Of a stretch of 64,000 bases of DNA, positions 10,918 through 22,056 are shown piece by piece (within the stretch, counting starts at the first letter, position 1; each line of letters begins with the position of its first letter). The position numbers were made by a program, and so were the translations under genes. The notes under the pieces were generated by a model. The model searched no databases. It saw only the letters and a list, made by a program, of their open reading frames with translations, and was not told the origin of the DNA. Source of the DNA: Stomoxys calcitrans (Eukaryota; Arthropoda; Insecta; Diptera; Muscidae); the NCBI RefSeq assembly GCF_963082655.1, contig NC_081553.1:150054990-150118989 (forward strand), read 5' to 3'.

Positions 10918-10925
10918 TATATATA
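10847..10925. repeat. AT microsatellite in the palindrome loop
   Basis: An alternating AT run of nearly 80 bp lies at the centre of the large inverted repeat. Together with 10926-11019 it forms the unpaired loop. AT runs of this kind can extrude cruciforms and break, which may be linked to how the inverted repeat arose. Confidence 0.9.
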
Positions 10926-12992
10926 AGAAAATAATAATATAAAAAATATTTTTTTCTCGTTGTCGTTATTGCTGTGAAATTTTCAATTTCGTTTGGCTTA
11001 CAAGTTATCCAATTTTGTTAAATTTAAATAAAAAAAACATTTTTCCCTAAAAGGAAATTATTGAAAAATAAAAAGTATTTTTCAATGTATAAGATTAGTT
11101 CAATATAAACAAACAAACCGGCTCGAAATTTTACCCTGATATTGATTTCTTCATTGCCAAAATGAAATATGCATATTTCATTTTGAATCTTTTCAGATTC
11201 CAAGAAAGAGGTCTAAGGGACTGTGAGGAGCATGAGACGACGAGGACGATGTGTGGACATCGCCCAAGCGGAAAGTAATTATACGAGGTAGGGAATATAT
11301 CCTTAAACAGTGTAATAACTCTATACTATCCACAGGAACTAACGAGTATCATCCCGGTGTCCCTCTATGACAAGCAGGTAAGTGCATTTTCCTTCTACTC
11401 CTTCCCATTATGCCTTATTCTGGTCTGCTTGGCCCATTCCAACATAAAAAAACTTCTTAATTGTCAATGTATACCATAAGGTCGTGCAGACCCTCAACGC
11501 ATACTCGTAACGCAATACACGTGTACAAACCAGCACAGCACCCACTGGGCTGTATGATCCCACGCCATACAAGTATCCGTTGGTATATACAGGGACCAAA
11601 ATTTCCCCCAGACCGTTTACACGTCCAAATGTATTCGTAGTGCTCCCGATCACAAGCCTGGGAATGAGTTCTAAAGCTTTCCTCACCGGATACCGTATTC
11701 TCGGCTTATTCACCGGGGTGGATCTGCCTCATGTCTTTCCTCACATTGGGATTCCAACTATAGTCTCTGGAGGTCTATGACACGTCACAAGGTGATCGCA
11801 CAGAGAAGTCACCACCCGTCGGAATCACCACTTAAGGAGATCTTTCGCAGTACTCTACTTACGAGAACTCTAGCGCTCTCTCCGATGGCTGGTGTTAATG
11901 GTTCTTTGCCGATACGTCGGTCTGTAAGCAACATGGGGAACAAAGGAGTCACTAGTGACCCGGGCCCTCTGTCCCTGATGGCTACACAACATATGTAGAA
12001 CCCAAGTGGAAATAGGCAGACCCATCGCATGCCCCTGGGATCCTGAGTAATCCAAACTTAAGCTACTGACTAGCTATTAGTCAAACAAACCATATTCTGA
12101 CTATTTCTATATTTCCAGCATCAGATTTTAGCTGCTTGCAAGATCGCAAAAGCTTAGGCATGAAATATTCCACTACTTCTTCTATGCACCTCATTTTCTC
12201 CTCTTAATTGCAGGCTATTTCCAAAGGATCCAACCGGCATCTTCACAAACCAACGCATTAGTCTTTACCAACGCCCGTCATACGCCATTCCACGCGTGGC
12301 CTCAAAAGGAAAAGACAACCCTCACAGAATGCAAAAACTGTTAGTGTCCCATTCATACATTAGATTTATCTTAGGTCGAAATCATTTACCCCAGGGGGAA
12401 TTAAAAAAAAAAAAACAAATAAATGTCGATAATAACAACTAATATTGGCTGTTACCAATAAAAATAAAACAGCTTCTGACTGAAGTTCGTGAAGTCTTCA
12501 GACCTTTGTAAATAAAAAAAAAATCATTTGTTTCATTAATACCATCTGAGTATATGGCATCTCCCCTCAATCACCGGCGAAAAAAATGTTGAACCCTGAG
12601 ACTCGTTTGATCTCAGTCCCGGTAAAATGAACATGATTATCAAATAATCTTTTCCACAAAGTCAAAACACAATTGTATTTGAAATTCGAAGATCTTATGG
12701 TTGTTGTTGTTGCAGCAGTTTGCTTTGTTCTACCTTTCGTTCTTGATTCCGATGAGTGTCAAGATCCAGGAACTCTGCGACTTTGAAAGCTATTTGGCAA
12801 CCCTGCCTGTGGAAAGTCAACTTTTTTGCTCATTGCCACCGTTTGAATTTAATTTTCAATTTCCTTTAAATGTAAGAATATTTAATGATTGTTTTTGCTT
12901 TTGTTAAGAACTTTTGGTTTCAACAACATTAACATTGGCTGTGAATTTATTGAGAAAAAATGCCAGTTAAAAGCAACGTAGTGGTAATAACA

Positions 12993-13750
12993 AAACAAGT
13001 AAGAGCGTGCTAAGTTCGGCCGGGCCGAATCTGATATACCCTACACCATGGTCGCATCTGTCGAGTTCTTTGCGCAGTATCTGTATAATAAATAGGGACG
13101 GAGGAGCAGCTATATCAAGTCCGATTTGGGGCTCAAGAAGCGAAATCGGGAGATCGGTTTATATGGGAGCTGTATCAAGCTATAGACCGATTCTGACCAT
13201 TTTGCACACATATGTTGAAGGCCATGGGAGGAGCCGTTGTACAAAACTTGTGCCAAATCGGATTAGAATTGCGTCTCTAGAGGCTCAAAAAGTCAAGACG
13301 CAAGATCGGTTTATATGGCAGCTATATCAAAACATGGACCGATTAGAACCATACTTCGCACAGTTATTGGAAGTGATATCAAAATACTATGTGCAAAATT
13401 GTAGTCAAATCGGAAAAGAATTGCGCTATATAAGGTTATGGACCGTTTAGGATCATACTTAGCACAGTTGTTGGAAGTGATATCAAAACACTATGTGCGA
13501 ATTTTCAGTCAAACCGGACAAGAATTGCACCCAAGATCGGTTTATATGACAGCTAAATTAAAACATGGACCGATTTGGCCCATTTACAATCCAAACGGAC
13601 GGACGGACGGACACGGCTGGTTCGACTTAATATGACACGACGATCAAGAATATATATACTTTATGGGGTGTTAGACGCATATATCGAGGTGTTACAAACA
13701 GAATGGCGAAATTAGTATACCCCCATCCTATGGTGGAGGGTATAAAAATT
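12993..13750 (+). mobile_element. mini-me-type element, copy 3 (right arm)
   Basis: This is the mirror of copy 2, starting AACAAGTAAGAGCGTGCTAA and ending GGTGGAGGGTATAAA. It has the hairpin end GTTCGGCCGGGCCGAA, an ACGGACGGACGGACG run near 13600 and the core ACGATCAAGAATATATATAC. It contains one more internal repeat unit than copy 2. It is non-coding. Confidence 0.82.
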
Positions 13751-14114
13751 ATAAGCGGCCAGTGCGAACTGATTGTTGAAGAAAACGAAGGAAGCATAGA
13801 TTGCGATAAGTGCAACAAATCATTTCATGTTGTTTGCAATCGTCTAAATAAACGACAGTTTAACCATTTGCTTGTCCACGAAGACGAAGAATTTTGTTGT
13901 GATTTTTGTATGCCCAATGTAAGAAACAACAACAATGTTACCAACAGCGGACAATGAATTTCATGTGCAAACAATAGATACGATATTTTTAAAGATGTTG
14001 CAGATAATAAAAAGTAAATAGAAGCAGTACAAAAAGAGAATAAGATGCTAAATGCAGAAATTAGTACAATGAAGGAATGGATGAAGTATATTAACGATCA
14101 AAGAGTGTTAAATG
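13751..14114 (+). pseudogene. LINE ORF1 fragment (right-arm copy)
   Basis: This is the same PHD-type finger as in the left arm (IDCDKCNKSFHVVC, then EEFCCDFC). It ends at the same stop and is followed by the coiled-coil segment with an extra in-frame stop (DNKK then TAA). Similarity to the left arm ends at 14114. The translated start upstream (13703-13750) again lies in mini-me sequence. Confidence 0.7.
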
Positions 14115-14142
14115 TATAAATAAATGTGACAAAGAGAAAAAA

Positions 14143-14148
<6 letters not shown>

Positions 14149-14216
<68 letters not shown>
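14149..14216. repeat. AT microsatellite
   Basis: A nearly pure TA run lies between the end of the palindrome and the truncated 5' LTR of the errantivirus. A 24-bp inverted repeat flanks it (14068-14091 and 14212-14235). Errantiviruses prefer TATA-like targets, so an insertion site here is plausible. Confidence 0.9.
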
Positions 14217-14217
<1 letters not shown>

Positions 14218-14402
14218 TTCATCCATTCCTTCATTAATTAAATTCATTCATTAAATTCATTGTCCCTCTCATCTCATCCAGCCGAGTTTTCAACTCCGCT
14301 GGCAATCTTACTAGTATCTTACATTCTTAAGAAATAATGTTTTAGTTGGTTTCTCGATTCAATAAAGAACGTATTCAACAAAATCAATTCTAATCTTTTA
14401 AT
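14217..14402 (+). repeat. Errantivirus 5' LTR, truncated
   Basis: The segment TCTTACATTCTTAAGAAATA to the LTR end is shared with the 3' LTR, including an AATAAAG polyadenylation-like word. The first half of the LTR is missing at the AT repeat. The last bases read TTTTAAT, where the 3' LTR has TTTTACT. Confidence 0.8.
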
Positions 14403-14420
14403 GACGCAGTCGGTTGATGC
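14403..14420 (+). other. Primer-binding site (tRNA-Ser-like)
   Basis: GACGCAGTCGGTT directly follows the 5' LTR. It resembles the site used by 17.6/297-type elements, complementary to the 3' end of tRNA-Ser, with at least one mismatch near the start. The tRNA identity is from memory of the family and not proven here. Confidence 0.5.
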
Positions 14421-14774
14421 GATAATAAAAATTATCGATTCTTGAATTTTTCTTACGGGCTATTCATTAAAAGAACACGCTAGCGGTTAATATCGTGTAA
14501 AGTTTTACAAAAAATAAAACCTCGACAGTAGCGCGAAACCGTAAGAATGTAACGTGCCAAAAAAAACTGATTAAAATCGGGAAGAAGCCTCAGAATTTGT
14601 GAGAGGTAGTAAATCCAAATCAGTTTCCTCTAAGCCCCACGAAAGTGCTGTGTGCTCTACAAAGAACGTAAAATAAGAAAATAATTAAATAAGTAGATAA
14701 AAAAACAAAAAAATTTTAAGAAAATAAAGAAAAATACCTTCAAGTTAGTGAAAAAAAGAACTATCTAAATCACC

Positions 14775-15980
14775 ATGTCTCTTCCAACAACATCAACAAC
14801 ACCTATAACCCTGTCGTACTCTGAGATGTCGCAGGTTGCTTATCAGATTGGGAATGTTGAGAAATTTTAGGGGCACCCAAATTCGTTGTTTGCCTTCGTT
14901 ATCAGGGTTGACTACATTCTTGGACTCCACATCATCACAGATGCCCGGCAATAACACATTATCTTCGGTCACGTAGAACGCTGTATCAGTGGAGAAGTAA
15001 TGGGCTCGCTTGGAATGACCAACACTGCCAGTTGGACGTAACTCCGGAAACAGTTAATACTCAACTATAAAACCCAGACAGCAAACCACACATTACTCAA
15101 AGAATTTCGAAGCACACCCTTTCGAGGAAATGCCCGCTCATTTTTGGAAGAAGCGGAAAGGCGTCGACAAGTGTTAACAAGTAAGCTTGAGTTGGAATGT
15201 GACGTCCATGAAAAAATATTTTATTTTAAGCTAATCGAATCAAGTATTGAATCACTTTTACAAAAATTACCTCTGAATATTTACAGTAGGGTAATAAATG
15301 ACGATATAAAAGATTTGAGAACACTAATTAATATTCTGCAAGAAAAAAACATTTATGAAAACGTTAATAACACTCAGAAAATAACTCAACAAAATTATAC
15401 ACAGCACAGATCATATACTAATCATAACTCTCACAATACTAATACTCCATTCCAACCAAATCTTAACCCTATAATGATGCAACCAAATTTTCAAAAGCCA
15501 TTTTGTAACACGGTTCCGAACCATCTTTATACAAATTATCAGCCAAATTCTAACAGTATGCCTCGTCCAATTCCTCCAATACCACACGTACTCAGACTCA
15601 ACGTACATATTCAACGTCAAAACAGATTTCACTTAAATAGGTTTGGTCAACAACAAATACCCAATTCAAACCCATTTATTAATAATAACCCAACCAAACG
15701 CATGAGACCATCAGACAGCGGGCAGACAAAAATGAGTATAGATGAGCTTAGGAATCAAGAGATAGCTTATCAATTGCAGAATCTGTACAACAATTACAAT
15801 GACCCAACTTACTATTTTACAGAACTATATCCACAACAATACGAAGGATATTACGAAAATCAATCATACAAACAGTTAGATACGCCGGAAGACGGAAAAG
15901 AGGAAGAGGAAGAAATGGAATTGACTATAGAGGAAGCTGAAAATTTTCGGCCACTGGCCCCGGAAACCAACAATTTATAG
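14775..15980 (+). pseudogene. Errantivirus gag, broken
   Basis: Gag forms the particle shell. The ATG at 14775 opens about 30 codons (MSLPTTSTTPITLSYSEMS), stopped by TAG near 14866. The sequence continues in other frames with GHPNSLFAFVIRVDYILGL. The frame 15144-15980 gives the C-terminal two thirds: a helical stretch, an Asn/Gln-rich middle and an acidic end ([18 protein letters not shown]). No zinc knuckle is visible, as is usual for errantivirus gag. At least two lesions separate the start from the main frame. Confidence 0.8.
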
Positions 15981-16318
15981 TAATCAGATACAAAGGAAAC
16001 AACTTGAAATGTTTAATTGATACTGGATCGACGGTCAATATGATAACTTGTAACTTATTCAAAGTACCAATCCATGATACCGAATGTCTAATTCACACAA
16101 GTAACGTTCCGCTCAATGTCAATAAGATCATAATTATCCCATCTAATAATTTGTTTCCGCTACCGCATGAATTCCTATTGCACCCATTTTCCGTAAATTA
16201 CGATCTTTTAATAGGAAGGAACATGCTAGCTCAGGCAAAAGCAGTGCTAGACTACAATAAACAGACTGTAACACTTTACAACGACAAATACAAATTGACA
16301 AATCATAGTATAGTATAG
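15980..16318 (+). pseudogene. Errantivirus protease region
   Basis: A retropepsin-like domain processes the polyprotein. [12 protein letters not shown] contains the catalytic Asp-Thr-Gly, and [10 protein letters not shown] is the conserved C-terminal strand. It overlaps the end of gag in another frame, as pol does in this group, and ends at a stop at 16316. The active-site triad itself is intact, but the pol frame it belongs to is not. Confidence 0.82.
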
Positions 16319-16473
16319 AAGTATAGAAGACGTCGGATGAGATACCTTGTGTTACGCAACATGTTCAAAGTAAGCCGAATGATGACATACAAATTTCGAA
16401 TTGCGAAATTGACGACATTCCACACCACATTTTTAACTCCATTGCAACAGGATCAAACTCAAATTCTTTCAGA

Positions 16474-17350
16474 TTGGAGCACTTAAATTGTGAGGAGAGA
16501 ACAAAACTTGCCATATTGCTAAAACGGTTTCAGGACATACAATATTACGATGGTGATAAACTGACATTTACCAACGGAACCAAACATGTAATTTATACTA
16601 CGGATAATTCGCCAGTTTATTCAAAACTATACAGTTACCCTCAGGCTTATGAACAGGAGGTCGAGACATAGATACAGGATATGTTAGATCAGGGTATTAT
16701 ACGGGGCAGTAACTCTCCTTATAGTAGCCCCATTTGGGTGGTACTTAAAAAACAAGACGCATCAGGCAAACAGAAATTCAGAATTGCAATAGATTACAGA
16801 AAGTTAAATGAGATAACCGTTAGTGATCGATATCCTATTCCAAATATGGAAGAGATCTTGGGAAATTAGGAAGATGTACCTATTTTACCACCATAGATCT
16901 GGCGAAAGGATTCCATCAAATCGAGATGGACACGGACTCCAGCGGTGTATGAACGATATTTTTCGACCCCTTCTTGGGAAACACTGTCTCGTTTACTTGG
17001 ACGACGTAATTGTATTTTTTACGTCCCTCGACGAACATTTAGATTCGCTCCGCCTAGTTTTTGAGAAATTGTCTGAAGCCAATCTGAAGCTGCAGCTTGC
17101 CAAGTGCGAGTTCTTAAGATCAGAGACTAAATTTTTGGGACATATAACAAAGGACGGAATTAAACCAAATCCGGACAAAATAGGAGCTATTCAGAAATAT
17201 CCTATCCCCTGCAGGAAAAAGGAGATAAAATCTTTCCTGGGACTAACAGGCTACTATCGAAAATTCATTCCGAATTTCGCTGACATAGCAAAAACCATGA
17301 CAAAAGTTTTAAAAAAGAATTCGAAGATGGAAATAAATGACCCAGAATAA
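16474..17350 (+). pseudogene. Errantivirus reverse transcriptase, broken
   Basis: The N-terminal part reads QAYEQEVE, then a TAG at 16669, then [19 protein letters not shown] and [15 protein letters not shown] frameshift near 16865 and a deletion of several dozen bases near 16940 follow, removing the palm segment between the first catalytic Asp region and [13 protein letters not shown]. The catalytic YLDD box is present ([11 protein letters not shown]), as is the connection [13 protein letters not shown]. The enzyme cannot be made. Confidence 0.88.
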
Positions 17351-17740
17351 ATTTCAGCATTTAGAAAATTGAAACAATTAATTTCGGACGATCCCATTTT
17401 GAAGATACCAGGTTTAAGCAGAAAGTTTGTTTTGACAACGGACGGGCATCCAATTAGCTACATTAGCCGAACCTTGAATGATCATGAGTCCAACTATAGT
17501 GCTACAGAAAAAGAACTGCTTGCCATCGTGTGGGCAACCAAAACTTTCCCCCATTACTTGTTGGGGCGACACTTTGAAATAGCAAGTGACCATCAACTAT
17601 TATCTTGGTTGTATCGAATGAAGGACCCGAATTCAAAATTGACCCGATGGAGGATAAAACTATCGGAGTATGATTTTGATATCAAAAATATATTAAAAGA
17701 AAAGAGAATCATGTGGCCGATGCCTTGTCCAGGATAAAAA
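17351..17740 (+). pseudogene. Errantivirus RNase H, internal deletion
   Basis: RNase H removes the RNA strand during reverse transcription. The fragment shows FVLTTD, where the first catalytic Asp lies, directly followed by [15 protein letters not shown]. The short stretch normally between them is missing. [13 protein letters not shown] supplies the catalytic Glu and FEIASDHQ the next Asp. A stop before 17369 and another near 17737 isolate the piece. Confidence 0.85.
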
Positions 17741-17939
17741 TAGAACAATCATACTTTAGTGAAAGACACAACACAGTTCCGAAACCGATAATAACGATTT
17801 CATTTTTACCACAGAAAAACCTACCAACACATTTAGCAGACAGATAATATTCTCAAAGGGTCAACCTAGAATAAGCCACGAAAAATATTTCAAGAAACAA
17901 ATAACCTACATTTCATACGATGACATGACTCGGGAATAG

Positions 17940-18613
17940 GCCGAACAGTATTTAATTGACCATTTCTGTGGAAAGTTCAGCGTATTACCCATAGACAGCG
18001 ACTTTGAAATCATTCAGAGTGCATACCGGGCAGTCATAAACACGAGACACACTAAAATTGTCCGTAGTCTTATCCTTCTAAAAAATATATCCTTTTACGC
18101 AGAATTCAAAGAACTGATTTTGAAGACTCATAAAAAACTCCTACACCCTGGAATACAGAAGATGTGTAAACTTTTTAATGAGACGTATTACTCTCCGAAT
18201 ATACTGTATCCTACTGATACAGAATATTATCAATGAATGTCATATTTGCAATTTAGCAAAGACGGAGCACCGCGAGACTAAAATTCCTATGAAAATTACC
18301 CCTAAACCAAATTTCTGTCGTGAGAAGTTTGTAATAGACATAAACTCATCTGAAGGGAAACATTATGTTAGTTGTATAGACGTATATACGAAATTCGCAA
18401 CACTGGAACAGATACCGACAAAAGATTGGATTGAGTGCAAAGGAGCTCTTATGCGAATATTTAATCATCTAGGTAAACCCCAATTACTAAAGGGCGATAG
18501 AGATGGAGCTTTCATTAGTCTAGCATTAAAGCGTTGGTTAGAAAGCGAGGGAATTGAATTACAACTTAATACTGCGAAAACAGGTGTAGTCGATATAGAA
18601 AGATTACATAAAA
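17940..18613 (+). pseudogene. Errantivirus integrase, N-terminal and core part
   Basis: [13 protein letters not shown] supplies the His pair and [10 protein letters not shown] the Cys pair of the zinc-binding domain. Core residues follow: VIDINSSEG, where the first Asp is expected, and [10 protein letters not shown] for the second. A frame change near 18235 lies inside the zinc domain. The reading stops where a mini-me copy has entered, just after the segment around IERLHKT that should hold the catalytic Glu region. The integrase resumes at 19816. Confidence 0.85.
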
Positions 18614-19815
18614 CAAACAAGTAAAAGCATGCTAAGTTCGGCCGGGCCGAATCTTATATACCCTCCACCATGGATCGCATTTGTCGAGTTCTTTTCCCGG
18701 CATCTCTTCTTGGGCAAAAAAAAAAGGATATAAGAAAAGATTTGCTCTTGTATTAGAGCGATATCAAGATATGGTCCGGTTTGGACAACAATTAAATTAT
18801 ATGTTGGAGACCTGTGTAAATGTCAGCCAATTCGAATAAGAATTGCGCCCTTTGGGGGCTCATGAAGTAAAATAGAGAGATCGATTTATATGGGAGCTGT
18901 ATCGGGCTATAGACCGATTCAGACCATAATAAACATGTATTTTGATGGTCATGAGAGAATCCGTCGTACAAAATTTCAGACAAATCGGATAATAATTGCG
19001 ACCTCTAGAGGCTCAAGAAGTCAAGATCCCAGATCGGTTTATATGGCAGCTATATCAGGTTATGAACCGATTTGAACCATACTAGGCACAGTTGTTGGAT
19101 ATAATAACAAAACACGTCGTGCAAAATTTCATTCCAATCGGATAAGAATTGCGCACTCTAGAGGCACAAGAAGTCACGACCCCAGATCGGTTTATATGGC
19201 AGCTATATCAGGTTATGGACCGATTTGAACCATACTTGGCACAGTTGTTGCATATCATAACAAAACACGTCGTGCAAAATTTCATTCCAATCGGATAAGA
19301 ATTGCGCACTCTAGAGGCCCAAGAAGTCAAGACCCAAGATCGGTTTATATGGCAGCTATATCAGGTTATAAACCGATTTGATCCATACTTGGTACAGTTG
19401 TTGGATATCATAAGAAAACACGTCGTGCAAAATTTCATTCCAATCGGTTAAGAATTGCGCACTCTAGAGGCTCAAGAAGTCAAGACCCAAGATCGGTTTA
19501 TATGGCAGCTATATCAAAACATGGACCGATATGGCCCATTTACAATACCAACCAACCTACACTAATAAGAAGTATTTGTGCAAAATTTCAAGAGGCTAGC
19601 TTTACTCCTTCGGAAGTTAGCGTGCTTTCGACAGACAGACGGACGGACGGACGGACGGACGGACGGACAGACGGACGGACATGGCTAGATCGACATAAAA
19701 TTTCACGACGATCAAGAATATATATACTTTATGGGGTCTCAGTCGAATATTTCGACTAGTTACAAACAGAATGACGAAATTAGTATACCCCCCATCCTAT
19801 GGTGGAGGGTATAAT
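18614..19815 (+). mobile_element. mini-me-type element, copy 4, inserted in integrase
   Basis: This is the most complete copy, about 1.2 kb. It has the hairpin end GTTCGGCCGGGCCGAA, TATACCCTCCACCATGG, a tandem block of 153-bp units (unit starts at 19031, 19184, 19337 and 19490, with a diverged unit at 18877), a long GACGGACGGACG run (19632-19680) and the core before CTTTATGGGG. The right end is CCTATGGTGGAGGGTATAA. Integrase codons resume immediately on the far side, so the insertion is clean. Confidence 0.88.
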
Positions 19816-19990
19816 AATGAGAATATACGCATTATAAAAACATCTGATGACAATGAGGCAAAATTAAACAAAATTGAGACAATACTTTATATTTACAACC
19901 ACAAGACCAAACACGATACTACAGGACAGACACCAGCACACACTTTCGTTTATAACGGACAACCGACCAGGAATTCTCAAGAAAAAAAAT
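19816..19990 (+). pseudogene. Errantivirus integrase, C-terminal part
   Basis: [19 protein letters not shown] and then [16 protein letters not shown] continue the integrase after the mini-me insertion, ending in a Gly-Gln-Thr-Pro motif region common in Gypsy integrases. The frame decays after 19990, and 19991-20230 holds no further readable domain before env. Confidence 0.75.
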
Positions 19991-20230
19991 AAAATAAGCA
20001 AGATAAACAGTAACCGAAAAGATTACACAATAGATACAAGATATAGAAAAGGACCACTACAGACAGAAAACTAGAAAATTCATTTACACTCAACAGAAAT
20101 GTAGAACTAACAGATGCAGATCATTACAAGATAACTGAAAGAAATAGCGCCACACATTATTATAAGCCACAATTCAAAAAATAAAAGAAAATTAACAAAC
20201 ATCTAAATTCGCAGGAAATGGTGCATAATT

Positions 20231-21608
20231 ATGACATTATTCACCATTATTATGGCATGTCACGCGCAACATGCCCAAATTCAAGTAAATAACCTCGATA
20301 CCGACCTTGGATATCTGATCTTCTCAAGCAAACCGTTGGAGTTGACAACCGAATTCGAACACCACTGTTTTCGGATCAACATTACTGAGATAGATAAAAC
20401 AAATAACTTTTTTCGGAAACACTTGTCAAATTACACGAAATCACCCCATCTTAATTATTTATATGGTAAATTGCAACGCCAATTGAATGGACTAACACCA
20501 TATCAAGGAAGTAGACAAAAACGAGGACTTATAAATGTAGTGGGCTCAATGTTCAAATTCCTATTCGGAACTTTAGATAACGATGACCAAGTCGAATTCC
20601 AAAGAGAACTCCAAAATACGATGCAAAATTCAATTCAATTACACGAAATGAATAACGTAATTAATCAAATTAACGACAATTTACAAAAATAGAAATGTAC
20701 GAGAAAAACCGCAACATGTACGACTTATTCACATATGATTTAATGCAATTCATAGAATATGTGGAAAACATCGAACTGGGCATGCAACTATCCATATTGG
20801 GTTTGTTCAATCCCAAATGGATGAATTATGACAAGTTAGACAACATAAACAATCGAAATTTACTACTAATAAAAACATCTATGTACATGGATCAATCACC
20901 AAGACACTTATACTTATCATCTCTCACATCCCAATTTACTTTAAAACATTTAACACCCTAAAAATAATTCCTTCTCCTGATAATAGTGGATACCAATTAG
21001 ATTACACAGGCACGACCTCATATTTTCAATTTGACAATAAAATTTACACTCGAGAAAAGATTGAAATGAATGATGAATGTATTTCTAGAATTCTGTTACA
21101 CACAACACCAATTTGTAATTATAAACATATTGTTAACAAAGAATTGATTACGTATGTAGAACCCAATGTCATTGTAACTTGGAATTTAAGTAAAACAACG
21201 GTTAAACAAAATTGTCAGTCAAATACCGATTTAAATATAGAAGGCAACAAGATTATTAGAATAAGTGACTATAAATTGCAAATAAACGAAATAATTTTGT
21301 TTGAAAATAAGTTATCACCTGAAGTTGATTTAACTCAATTGTATCCACCTTTGAAAATAACGAAAGTTAGAAATATCGAACACGATGATGTTATAACAAT
21401 AGTCAAAGAAAATAATACAATAATGTACGTAATTATTTTAAGCATTATAATTGTACTTTTAATAATAGTTTTGTACTCGAAATACGTATCTAGAAATCCA
21501 ATTGTAATTATCTATTCCAAAATTAGAAAGCAACAGAAAGATCCGGTACCAATAATACAATTACAACAGCAATCACTACCTAAACTATATCCATCGACGA
21601 CATCGTAA
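20231..21608 (+). pseudogene. env: Errantivirus env, in three frames
   Basis: Insect errantivirus Env is a class I-like fusion glycoprotein related to baculovirus F proteins. The first piece (20231-20692) starts with a short hydrophobic leader and contains a furin-type site RQKR followed by a hydrophobic segment, the expected fusion-peptide position. The second piece (20695-20961) and third piece (21066-21608) lie in the two other frames, so at least two frameshifts break the gene. The third piece ends with a transmembrane helix near 21420-21480 and a short tail. No full product can be made. Confidence 0.82.
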
Positions 21609-21620
21609 ACCATGAGCATT

Positions 21621-22029
21621 TTTTTAAGGGAAGGGAAGTAGCGTAACCCTATGTTACCACTCTTCGATTCATTGATGTTCCCAAACATTCCCATACACAC
21701 TCCTTCATTCATTCGTCAACTCAGCAATATTATCACAACCAGCCACTCAGCCGGATCACAAAGCATTCCCATTCATTCATGTTTCCATTCATTCCCATAC
21801 ACACTCCTTCATTCATTCGTCAACTCAGCAATATTATCAACAGCCAGCTACTCAGCCGAATCACATAGCATTCCCATATTATTCATTCCTATTACCATAC
21901 ACATTCATTTATGCATTTGCCAGCTCAGCAATCCTACTAGTGTCTTACATTCTTAAGAAATAATGTTTTAGTTGGTTTTCTCTATTCAATAAAGAACGTA
22001 TTCAACAAAATCAATTCTAATCTTTTACT
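21621..22029 (+). repeat. Errantivirus polypurine tract and 3' LTR
   Basis: AAGGGAAGGGA ends at 21636. The LTR runs from AGTAGCGTAACCC at 21637 to TTTTACT at 22029, about 393 bp, with AGT...ACT ends typical of the group. Inside is a degenerate direct repeat of a block containing CATTCCCATACACACTCC (about 21690 and 21791). AATAAAG lies near 21990. The next bases are ATAT, a fitting target-site remnant. Confidence 0.8.
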
Positions 22030-22056
22030 ATATACATATAGCCCATAAAGTTTGAC

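Larger units (their letters stand above)
11020..14114 (-). repeat. Large inverted repeat, right arm
   Basis: This is the reverse complement of 7914-10845. It differs in microsatellite length, in an insertion of about 26 bp near 11212 in the first exon-like block, in a deletion just after it, and in about 105 extra bases within the mini-me copy. The LINE coiled-coil part (13990-14114) carries a stop that the left arm lacks. The right arm is therefore the more decayed one. Confidence 0.9.
14217..22029 (+). mobile_element. Errantivirus-type Gypsy retroelement, defective
   Basis: The order is truncated 5' LTR, primer-binding site, gag, protease, RT, RNase H, integrase, env and 3' LTR, the layout of the insect errantivirus group (17.6/297/ZAM-like). 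Every coding block has stops or frameshifts, two pol segments carry deletions, and a mini-me copy splits the integrase. The LTRs differ visibly, so the copy is old. It is an endogenous relic without an intact product. Confidence 0.88.

Noticed and set aside
19632..19680. GACG repeat as a regularly spaced array (CRISPR-like).
   Set aside because: It is a simple tetranucleotide microsatellite, a standard part of mini-me elements. No repeat-spacer pattern exists in the window.
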